A DNA stretch of 5,184 nucleotides from Acidiferrobacter sp. Lineage in GTDB: Bacteria > Pseudomonadota > Gammaproteobacteria > Acidiferrobacterales > Acidiferrobacteraceae. The notes beneath the pieces were generated by a model, which had not been told where the DNA came from, made no database searches, and saw only the letters and a list, made by a program, of their open reading frames with translations. Below are positions 1 to 4,877 of the stretch, one piece after another. Both the position numbers and the translations under genes were made by a program. Position 1 is the stretch's first letter, and every line of letters starts with the position of its first letter. The DNA is taken from positions 1 through 5,184 of the forward strand of contig DAHWGZ010000129.1 of assembly GCA_027335965.1 (NCBI GenBank), given 5' to 3'.

Positions 1-232
1 CCAACGAGTATGCGCGCAGAATGCAACACCCAGATCAAGACCCGTCTATGAGGTCCGCTGCGTAGGGACCACTTCACCTTGCCGCCAGCGGTCTTGGGTG
101 ATCGCGCCTCTTGTGCCGAAAGCACCCTTGAATAGCGGCGTGGCCGGTGATCTTTTGGTGTGCTATCCAGGCGGGGAAGGGACTTCGGCGCGCGAGGTCG
201 GATGGGGGTGCGTAAAAGACCTCTTGTAGAGC
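1..232. other. left flank of the IS element, no supported gene
   Basis: I find no convincing gene here. Several frames are open only because the DNA is GC-rich. On the + strand, a frame entering from the window edge ends at a TAG at 63-65 and could be the last ~20 codons of an upstream gene. Another + frame runs from 2 to a TAG near 227-229. One - strand frame is open right across to the window edge. None gives a recognisable protein or has a start codon with a clear ribosome binding site. The stretch ends in GTAGAGC, which recurs beyond the right end of the element. Confidence 0.4.
226..232 (+). repeat. candidate target-site duplication, left copy
   Basis: GTAGAGC occurs here and again at 3697-3703, directly outside the two inverted end-repeat arrays. 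IS21-family elements are known to duplicate a few bases of target (commonly 4-8). The match is exactly 7 bp and does not extend on either side. It places the element at 233-3696. The resulting tips do not start with the usual TG/CA, so the duplication could be a chance match. Confidence 0.4.
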
Positions 233-241
233 TTTATGATG

Positions 242-360
242 TGCGCCCCATGGAGCCGTTGCGTTCGCGGCCTAAAAGCACCAGTCCATTCGCGCCGTAA
301 TGGCGCCAGTCGATTCGCGCCCTAAAGAGGCCGCTTCCAGTCGCCGTTTCCCGTTTCGGA
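242..360 (+). repeat. left-end transposase-binding repeat array
   Basis: Clear copies of a ~19-bp motif start at 265 (TCGCGGCCTAAAAGCACCA), 290 (TCGCGCCGTAATGGCGCCA) and 315 (TCGCGCCCTAAAGAGGCC), exactly 25 bp apart. A weaker copy starts near 242. The array closes with TTTCCCGTTTCGGA at 347-360, which also occurs inverted at the right end. Multiple terminal repeats bound by IstA are a known feature of IS21-family ends. The left end appears to have at least one more copy than the right. Confidence 0.7.
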
Positions 361-376
361 CCCCTTGGTGCGTTAC

Positions 377-402
377 CCTCTCGAGGCTTTTTTATCGAGA
401 GG
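377..402 (+). promoter_or_regulatory. hairpin sequestering the istA ribosome binding site
   Basis: CCTCTCGA (377-384) and TCGAGAGG (395-402) are perfect 8-bp inverted arms around a 10-nt loop containing seven T residues. The 3' arm covers most of AGAGGAG (398-404), the ribosome binding site of istA, whose ATG is at 410. In mRNA that includes both arms the site would be paired and translation of the transposase reduced. Similar structures in other insertion sequences such as IS10 and IS50 are known to block translation from readthrough transcripts. The structure is seen directly; its role here is inferred. Confidence 0.6.
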
Positions 403-409
403 AGACGCG

Positions 410-1942
410 ATGAGCAACAGGAGGTTCGAGATGTATGAGATCCGGCAAGTGATTCAACGCCTGCGATTGGGGGAGTCCGATCGCGATGTGGCCCGCGCCC
501 AGCGGGTGGGCCGCAAGACCGTCGCGCGGGTGCGACGAGAGGCCCTGGAGCGGGGCTGGCTTGACCCCAAGGCCCCACTGCCCGAGGACGGGGAGTTGGC
601 GCGGGTGTTTGCCCCGGCGCCCACGAACCGGTCGGTGTCGACTGCCGCCCCCTTCCGGGAGCAGATCCTCGCTTGGCACGGTCAGGGGATCGCCGCGACG
701 GCCATCAGGCAGACCCTGGCACGCCAGTACCGCTTCACCGGCAGTGTGCACACCATCTACCGTCTGCTCGATCAGGCCGTCGACTTAGGTCCGCCGGCCA
801 CGGTGATCCTGGATTTCGCGGTCGCCGAGGCCGCCCAGGTCGACTTCGGGCAAGGGCCGCAGATCGTCGACCGCGCGACCGGCGAGGTCTTCAAGACCTG
901 GTTTTTCGTGATGACGCTGGCCTGGAGTCGTCACCAATACGCCGAGCTCGTGCGCAACCAGAAGGTCGAGACGTGGCTCGCCTGCCACCGCCACGCCTTC
1001 GAGTGGTTCAATGGCGTTCCAAGTCGCCTCGTCATTGATAACGCCAAGTGCGCCATCACCCGCGCCTGTTACTACGAACCCACGGTGCAGCGCGCCTACG
1101 GGGATCTGGCCCTGGGCTACGGGTTCCGGATCGATGCCTGTCCGCCGCGCGATCCGCGGAAGAAGGGGCGCGTCGAGGCGGGAGTCAAATATGTGAAGTC
1201 GAGCTTCCTGGCATTGCGCGAGTTCCACAGCCTCGCCCATGCCAACGCCGAGTTGCGGGCCTGGGTCTTGGGGGAGGCCGGCAACCGCATCCACGGCACC
1301 ACGCGCGCCCGTCCGCTCACGCTCTTTACCGAGACCGAGCAGGCGCTCTTGAAGCCGTTGCCCGCGATCGCCCCGGAGTGTCCGGTGTGGGCGCAGGTGC
1401 GGGTCCATGGCAACGCCCACGTCCAGTACGAGTATTGCCACTACTCGGTCCCCTTCCGTCTGATCCGGCACCGCTTATGGCTTGCGGCCACCGCGAGCGT
1501 GGTGCGGCTCTACGAGGACCACGCGCTCGTCGCCACCCATGCGCGCCTCACGAAGCCCGGGAGCCACGCCACCGTGCCAGACCACATGCCGCCGGATGCG
1601 CAGGCCTATGCCCTGCGCGACCCGCAGTGGTGCCTGACGTCCGCACAAGCCATTGGGCCTGCGTGCCGGGCCGTGGTCGAGGCGCTGTTCGCCGATCGCG
1701 TGCTGGAGCACCTGCGCGCGGCTCAGGGCCTGTTACGGCTGGCCGACCGGTACGGGGCGACACGCCTCGAGGCGGCCTGCGCGCGCGCCGTGCATTTCGG
1801 GACGCCGCGCTACCGCACCGTAAAGAGCATCCTCGTCCAGGGCCTCGACCACGCAAGCGCGCACTCCGAGGCCGCCGCGCTCGAGGATCCCTATGTGCGG
1901 GGCGGGCGCTTCAGCCGCTTGCCGTCCGATTCCGTCCACTGA
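410..1942 (+). CDS. istA: IS21-family transposase IstA
   Basis: The product is a DDE (RNase H-fold) transposase that cleaves the element ends and joins them to target DNA, working with IstB. It has 510 residues, full length for the family. The N-terminus (about 5-45) looks like a helix-turn-helix (RLGESDRDVARAQRVGRKTV). Catalytic acidic residues are D145 (QVDFG), D210 (VIDNAK) and E256 (GRVEAGVKY), spaced 65 and 46. A C-terminal beta-rich region follows (HVQYEYCHYSVPFRLI). I chose ATG 410 over the in-frame GTG further upstream because AGAGGAG sits 5 nt before it and homologues begin at about this point. That ribosome binding site lies in a hairpin, so translation is probably restrained. istB follows after a 26-nt gap. 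The frame is intact, so the protein is probably functional. Confidence 0.96.
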   Translation: MSNRRFEMYEIRQVIQRLRLGESDRDVARAQRVGRKTVARVRREALERGWLDPKAPLPEDGELARVFAPAPTNRSVSTAAPFREQILAWHGQGIAATAIRQTLARQYRFTGSVHTIYRLLDQAVDLGPPATVILDFAVAEAAQVDFGQGPQIVDRATGEVFKTWFFVMTLAWSRHQYAELVRNQKVETWLACHRHAFEWFNGVPSRLVIDNAKCAITRACYYEPTVQRAYGDLALGYGFRIDACPPRDPRKKGRVEAGVKYVKSSFLALREFHSLAHANAELRAWVLGEAGNRIHGTTRARPLTLFTETEQALLKPLPAIAPECPVWAQVRVHGNAHVQYEYCHYSVPFRLIRHRLWLAATASVVRLYEDHALVATHARLTKPGSHATVPDHMPPDAQAYALRDPQWCLTSAQAIGPACRAVVEALFADRVLEHLRAAQGLLRLADRYGATRLEAACARAVHFGTPRYRTVKSILVQGLDHASAHSEAAALEDPYVRGGRFSRLPSDSVH

Positions 1943-1968
1943 CACCGACCTTTTTCAGGAGCCTTCCC

Positions 1969-2733
1969 ATGAATCCCATGCCATCCCTCGTGCCGTACCT
2001 AAAGCAGCTGCGCCTGTCGGGCATCCTCGACTCGCTGGAGGCCCGCAACCGGCAAGCCATCGCCGGCCAGCTGGCCTACACCGACTTCCTCGCGCTTCTG
2101 ATCCAAGACGAAGTGGCGCGCCGCGAGCAGCGCCAGTTCGCCCAGCGCCTGCGCAGGTCCCAGGTGCTCGCCGACAAGACCCTGGAGCACTTCGATTTCA
2201 CCGCAAGGCCCTCGGCCCCGCACGCGCTCATCGCGGATCTCGCCACCGGCCGGTTCGTGACCGAGAAGGCCCCGGTGCTGATCGTGGGGCCGACCGGCAC
2301 CGGCAAGAGCCATCTGGCCCAGGCCCTGGGACATTGCGCGCTGCGCCAGGGCTTCGATGTCGTGTTCGCCACGCAGGCGCAGCTGCTCGCGCAGATGCGC
2401 GCGGCGCGCGCCACGCAGGCCTACGACCGGAAGTTGAAGCAGCTCGCCCGGGTCGACGTCCTGATCGTCGATGATTTTGGTCTGCGCCCGCTACGATCCC
2501 CCGAGGACGAGGACTTCTGCGACCTCGTCGCGGAACGCTATGAGCGCGGCAGCTGCATCATCACGAGCAACCTGGATTGGAGCGAATGGCCGAGCGCCTT
2601 TCCCAACAAGCTGCTGGCCGCCGCGACCCTCGACCGCCTGCAGGATGGGGCCTATCGGGTGGTCCTCGATGGCGCAAGCCACCGCAAGCCACGTCCCCTG
2701 TCGTCCGATCCCGCCCCGCGCATCCCGGGGTAG
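1969..2733 (+). CDS. istB: IS21-family AAA+ ATPase / helper protein IstB
   Basis: IstB is the AAA+ partner of IstA. In IS21 it self-assembles on target DNA in an ATP-dependent way, remodels the target and stimulates the transposase. The 254-residue product has the normal size. The N-terminal helical region (1-100) includes the typical LKQLRLSGILDSLEAR. Walker A is GPTGTGKS (107-114), Walker B is VLIVDDF (164-170), an ITSN sensor-like motif lies at 198-201, and an arginine within LDRL (221-224) matches the family's box VII. ATG 1969 is preceded by CAGGAG (1956-1961) at 7-nt spacing, 26 nt after the istA stop, so the two genes are probably cotranscribed. The reading frame is open far upstream, to about 1048, but that part only shadows istA. 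The C-terminal tail (about 237-254) is basic and proline-rich. Confidence 0.96.
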   Translation: MNPMPSLVPYLKQLRLSGILDSLEARNRQAIAGQLAYTDFLALLIQDEVARREQRQFAQRLRRSQVLADKTLEHFDFTARPSAPHALIADLATGRFVTEKAPVLIVGPTGTGKSHLAQALGHCALRQGFDVVFATQAQLLAQMRAARATQAYDRKLKQLARVDVLIVDDFGLRPLRSPEDEDFCDLVAERYERGSCIITSNLDWSEWPSAFPNKLLAAATLDRLQDGAYRVVLDGASHRKPRPLSSDPAPRIPG

Positions 2734-2751
2734 GCATCGGGACCGTACCGA

Positions 2752-2773
2752 CACGGCCTGACGTTAGGCCGTG
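2752..2773 (+). terminator. 8-bp hairpin after istB, possible weak terminator
   Basis: CACGGCCT (2752-2759) and AGGCCGTG (2766-2773) form a perfect 8-bp stem with loop GACGTT, 18 nt past the istB stop. There is no following T-run, so a classical intrinsic terminator is unlikely. It may instead attenuate transcription or act as part of the operator, since its loop and 3' arm form the first, degenerate unit of the adjacent 13-bp array. Confidence 0.35.
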
Positions 2774-2850
2774 ACGTTACGTTATGACGTTACGTTATGA
2801 CGTTACGTTATGACATTACGTTATGACATTACGTTATGACATGACTGCAT
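2760..2850 (+). repeat. 13-bp tandem repeat array upstream of kfrA-like gene (candidate operator)
   Basis: Five copies lie head to tail: three of GACGTTACGTTAT (2773-2811) followed by two of GACATTACGTTAT (2812-2837). Degenerate units in the same 13-bp register sit on either side: GACGTTAGGCCGT at 2760-2772 (8/13 matches) and GACATGACTGCAT at 2838-2850 (9/13). The first three full units contain ACGT-T-ACGT, a small palindrome suited to a dimeric DNA-binding protein. The array ends 22 bp before the kfrA-like ATG, so it occupies the expected promoter region. KfrA proteins are known autoregulators that bind repeats at their own promoter, so autorepression is the simplest reading. The sequence differs from the IS terminal motif, so these are probably not IstA sites. 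Confidence 0.8.
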
Positions 2851-2872
2851 GAGGCCCTCTGAAGGAGATCGT

Positions 2873-3499
2873 ATGCCCCGCTTGGGAATCACATCCGAAC
2901 AGGTCTTTGCCGCCGCGTCCGATTTGCGCGATCGCGGTCAGACCGTCACCGTCCAATCCGTGCGCCAGGTGCTCGGCGCCGGCAGCTTCACCACCGTCGC
3001 GCAGCATCTGCGCGCCTGGCGGGCGCACACCGAGGCGCCGCCCTCCGTCGACCTGCCGCCGGCGATCGCGGCCGCGGCCACCCAGGCCCTGACCGCCGTG
3101 TGGGCGGCCGCGTGCACGCTCGCGCGCCAGGAGATCGATGCCATCCGGGCCCAGGCCGCGACCCAGGAGCAGGCCGCCCAGGCCGCGGTCCAGGAGGCCC
3201 TGCAGGAGGTCGCGCGCCTCGAGGCCTGCGTCCGCGAGGCCGAGACCACATTGCACGCGCAGACTTCCGCCATCGAGGAGTGGCGCACCCAAGGTGCGGC
3301 CTGCGAGGCGACCCTGGCGGCGTGTCGCGCGACCATCACCGAGCGTGACGCCCGGATCGCCGAGCTCAAAACCGATCTCGTCGACGCGCACGAACGCCAT
3401 GCGCAAAAGAGCGTCGAATGCGGGCGCCTCCTGGGCGTGCTGGCGGCTCAGGCGCCACCCTCGGGCCCTGCGTCATCCTCGCCCGTGCCGTCCGCCTAA
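2873..3499 (+). CDS. KfrA-type DNA-binding coiled-coil protein, IS cargo
   Basis: The product is 208 residues and resembles the N-terminal domain of plasmid KfrA proteins, alpha-helical DNA-binding autoregulators with long coiled coils. Residues 5-50 form the DNA-binding part (ITSEQVFAAASDLRDRGQTV, then the typical VR.VLG.GS..TV..HL..W). Residues 62-185 are alanine- and glutamate/glutamine-rich with few helix breakers, consistent with a long coiled coil. The tail (194-208) is proline/serine-rich and probably flexible. RK2 KfrA is around 300 residues, so this is a short version. ATG 2873 is chosen because AAGGAG (2862-2867) precedes it by 5 nt; an in-frame ATG at 2849 lacks a site and overlaps the array. 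The gene lies inside the inverted ends of an IS21 element, which normally carries only istA and istB. A role in repressing or steering transposition is inference. Confidence 0.8.
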   Translation: MPRLGITSEQVFAAASDLRDRGQTVTVQSVRQVLGAGSFTTVAQHLRAWRAHTEAPPSVDLPPAIAAAATQALTAVWAAACTLARQEIDAIRAQAATQEQAAQAAVQEALQEVARLEACVREAETTLHAQTSAIEEWRTQGAACEATLAACRATITERDARIAELKTDLVDAHERHAQKSVECGRLLGVLAAQAPPSGPASSSPVPSA

Positions 3500-3521
3500 A
3501 CCGCGTACCTTCTCTCATCTC

Positions 3522-3554
3522 GGCGGGGCGGCGCTCTGCGTCCGCCGCCCCGCC
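3522..3554 (+). terminator. 12-bp GC hairpin after the kfrA-like gene
   Basis: GGCGGGGCGGCG (3522-3533) pairs perfectly with CGCCGCCCCGCC (3543-3554) around a 9-nt loop, 22 nt after the stop codon. The stem is very stable, but no T-tract follows, so termination would be imperfect or factor-assisted. It may also block antisense transcription entering the element from the right-hand flank. Confidence 0.5.
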
Positions 3555-3614
3555 CTCACGAGACGTAATTCAGGGCTCTTGTCAGCTTGCCAAAAACCCC
3601 GTAAAACGCACTCA

Positions 3615-3696
3615 TCCGAAACCGGGAAAAGGCCACTTTGCCGTGGCTCCATTAAGCCGCGAATCGGTGGCGCCTTTAGGGTGCGATTTAACACAC
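3615..3696 (-). repeat. right-end transposase-binding repeat array (inverted)
   Basis: Read on the - strand, motif copies begin at 3686 (TCGCACCCTAAAGGCGCCA, to 3668) and 3662 (TCGCGGCTTAATGGAGCCA, to 3644), 24 bp apart. TTTCCCGGTTTCGGA follows at 3629-3615. The outer copy matches the left copy at 290 in 16 of 19 positions, and the inner block matches 347-360 with a single 1-nt gap. This defines the right end of the element beyond the kfrA-like gene. The outermost bases (to about 3696) are assigned only from the candidate target duplication. Confidence 0.75.
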
Positions 3697-3703
3697 GTAG
3701 AGC
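3697..3703 (+). repeat. candidate target-site duplication, right copy
   Basis: GTAGAGC here repeats 226-232 exactly and immediately follows the right-end array. If real, it dates to the insertion of this element and shows that both ends are still in their original flanks. Confidence 0.4.
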
Positions 3704-3841
3704 GGTTACTGAGGACAACTCTAGGAATCAACGGCAACTTCGCCGCGATTGCTTTGCTGACGTGGGGCTCTGAGGCCGACGTGCCAGGTGGTCAATGTTG
3801 GTCTGCCCGAGATAGCCGGCCGAATGACCGCTTTGCCCCCA

Positions 3842-4366
3842 TTACATAGTCTGCTCAGGAACCGTGACGAGGCGGGCGACGGCCTCTTTGGCGTCACCGC
3901 ACCATCGGGCCAGATCGTCTTTCGCCTCACGCGACTTGGGCAAGGCCCCTGCTTCGCGCCAAGCCGCCGCAAAGGCGTCCACGGCCGCATACGCGAAAGC
4001 GTACTCACACCCCTGGCTCACGGGTACAAGCTGATATCCGTCCATATTCCACCAGCGCACGGGAATGACGTGGCGGCCTTCGCAGTCGGGGACGTTTTGG
4101 GGGATACCCTCTCCCGCCCGGGCATTGGTTGCGCGCCTGAGCAAGTCCGCTCGCGCCCGGATGGCCGCGATGGTCCCGGCCCGATCGGTCGGGAAGCCCC
4201 AGGGGGATATATCAATGCTGCCGCGTGCGATATCGTATGTGTCGGGGTTGATCCAAGCGTCTATGAGAGGTCCGCGAGAGCATACGGCAGGCCGGTAACG
4301 GGCCCCACCGCCCCTCAGCAGATCGTCTCGCCAGTCCTGATAGCTCGCAACACGGTCCGCGTTCAC
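3842..4366 (-). CDS. uncharacterised 174-residue protein, third gene of the toxin-antitoxin operon
   Basis: I do not recognise this protein. It is read from a GTG at 4366 whose GTGA overlaps the toxin stop TGA by 4 nt, a usual sign of translational coupling; no ATG lies near the 5' end in this frame. The 174 residues appear globular and soluble: no signal peptide or membrane segment, many tryptophans (DAWINPDTYD, VRWWNMDGYQ, AAAWREAG, LARWCGD), and likely amphipathic helices at about 64-80 and 125-170. The frame stays open upstream over the toxin gene, but that part has no protein-like character. It ends at TAA 3844-3842, about 145 bp from the IS. It could be a toxin-activity modulator, an unrelated island gene, or a remnant of a larger protein. 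Confidence 0.6.
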   Translation of the reverse strand: MNADRVASYQDWRDDLLRGGGARYRPAVCSRGPLIDAWINPDTYDIARGSIDISPWGFPTDRAGTIAAIRARADLLRRATNARAGEGIPQNVPDCEGRHVIPVRWWNMDGYQLVPVSQGCEYAFAYAAVDAFAAAWREAGALPKSREAKDDLARWCGDAKEAVARLVTVPEQTM

Positions 4367-4692
4367 TCTAGCCCCAGCCACCGCGCCAAGGCGTTGTCCA
4401 CGCGCTGCAAGCTGCGGTCGTCCAGATGCCCAATGGGCGGCCCCACCTTGTCGTGGTAGATGGTTAAAAGCTTGTCGATTTGAATCTGTGAGGGAACGCG
4501 CAGGCCATTTTCCGACGTGGGCGCGATGTCCAGGCGGAACAAAGGCGCATCGCGCAATGCGCTCGTGAGAAGACAGACCGTAACCGTAGGATGCCCGGAA
4601 AAAGCATCGGCTTGCACGACGAGCGCCGGGCGAGGCTTGCCAAAATCGCCAGGGGCCGCCACGGTAACGATATCCCCGCGCCTCAGTCCCAT
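4363..4692 (-). CDS. MazF/PemK-family mRNA interferase toxin
   Basis: This is a type II toxin of the MazF/PemK (CcdB-like fold) superfamily, whose characterised members are sequence-specific endoribonucleases that halt translation. It has 109 residues, normal length. The N-terminus has the hallmark RRGDIVTVA (4-12) followed by GKPRPALVVQ (18-27). R21 and T43 (CLLTS) align with the catalytic Arg and Thr of E. coli MazF. The later PSQIQIDKLLTIYHDKVGPPIGHL (67-90) matches the family's conserved second half. It starts at ATG 4692 inside the antitoxin gene with a 10-nt overlap (ATGGGACTGA) and has no good ribosome binding site of its own, so its synthesis should depend on antitoxin translation. 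The partner's complementary size and overlap support a toxin-antitoxin pair. The RNA target sequence cannot be read from the sequence. Confidence 0.9.
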   Translation of the reverse strand: MGLRRGDIVTVAAPGDFGKPRPALVVQADAFSGHPTVTVCLLTSALRDAPLFRLDIAPTSENGLRVPSQIQIDKLLTIYHDKVGPPIGHLDDRSLQRVDNALARWLGLE

Positions 4693-4877
4693 GCCGCCAT
4701 ACGCTCGATAAACTCCGCGTCCTCGCGTTCTTGTGGGTCGTTTTGCAGCGCCTCGCTTTGACGGCGGGCCTCATGGCGCAGGATTGCCAACAGCCTCTCA
4801 TAGTCGCCTAAAGGTAATACCACTGCCACGCGCTGGCCCGTTTCATCGGTGATAAATTGCAGACTGTGTGCCTTCAT
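4683..4877 (-). CDS. type II antitoxin paired with the MazF/PemK toxin
   Basis: A 64-residue protein immediately upstream of the toxin and overlapping it by 10 nt. The N-terminal half (MKAHSLQFITDETGQRVAVV, then LPLGDYERLL) resembles the small Phd/RelB-like antitoxins in which a short beta-strand dimer platform binds DNA. The charged C-terminal half (about 36-64) is probably the disordered toxin-binding tail. Antitoxins of this kind neutralise the toxin and usually repress their own operon together with it. The start at ATG 4877 is supported by AAAGGAGG (4892-4885) at 7-nt spacing, the best ribosome binding site on this strand. Its ATG overlaps the expected stop of the integrase (ATGA). The frameshifted integrase frame runs in phase straight into this gene, so a fused product is possible. 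Confidence 0.85.
   Translation of the reverse strand: MKAHSLQFITDETGQRVAVVLPLGDYERLLAILRHEARRQSEALQNDPQEREDAEFIERMAAWD

Larger units (their letters stand above)
233..3696 (+). mobile_element. IS21-family insertion sequence with a kfrA-like third gene
   Basis: The element contains istA and istB in the order and spacing typical of IS21, flanked by inverted arrays of a TCGCGCC.TAA.GGCGCCA motif (left 242-335, right 3644-3686). Further inside each array is a shared block, TTTCCC(G)GTTTCGGA, at 347-360 and inverted at 3615-3629. The left stretch 290-360 and right stretch 3615-3686 align almost end to end in opposite orientation, so the right end lies well past the kfrA-like gene and that gene is cargo. 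The length is about 3464 bp, roughly 1 kb longer than ordinary IS21 members. Exact tips are uncertain: the left could lie anywhere from about 233 to 288, the right from about 3690 to 3696. The outer limits used here rest on the 7-bp direct repeat. Confidence 0.7.
3500..3841. other. gene-free gap holding a hairpin, the IS right end and its flank
   Basis: Between the kfrA-like stop and the end of the - strand gene at 3842 there is no supported gene. The gap holds a strong GC hairpin (3522-3554), about 60 bp of unassigned DNA, the inverted right-end array (3615-3696), the candidate target duplication (3697-3703), and about 138 bp of flank in which I see only short frames and weak inverted repeats. 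Confidence 0.6.

Noticed and set aside
1..232. A gene interrupted by the element, read on the - strand from the right flank into the left flank
   Set aside because: A frame does stay open when the flanks are joined at GTAGAGC, but the translation is arginine/serine/proline-rich, matches no family I know, and has no clear start.
785..1471. 228-codon open frame on the - strand
   Set aside because: It lies wholly inside istA, whose catalytic motifs are clear; antisense frames stay open easily in DNA this GC-rich.
1048..1968. Long + strand extension upstream of istB in the same frame
   Set aside because: It overlaps istA in another frame, is arginine/alanine-rich without family resemblance, and istB has a good start and ribosome binding site at 1969.
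2773..2837. Possible CRISPR-like or phage repeat array
   Set aside because: The units are contiguous 13-mers without spacers, so this is a tandem operator- or iteron-like array, not CRISPR.
3791..3832. Inverted repeat GGTCA...TGACC as a terminator of the - strand operon
   Set aside because: The stem is only about 5-6 bp with a loop near 30 nt and no T-tract, so it is within chance expectation.
3138..3849. Open + strand frames over the kfrA-like gene and the IS right end
   Set aside because: They are arginine/proline-rich shadows that run through the end repeats and hairpin, with no ribosome binding site.
4367..4801. N-terminal extension of the third-gene frame, giving a 319-residue protein
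   Set aside because: This part is antiparallel to nothing but overlaps the toxin and antitoxin in another frame on the same strand and has a low-complexity shadow composition; the GTG at 4366 with GTGA overlap is a better start.
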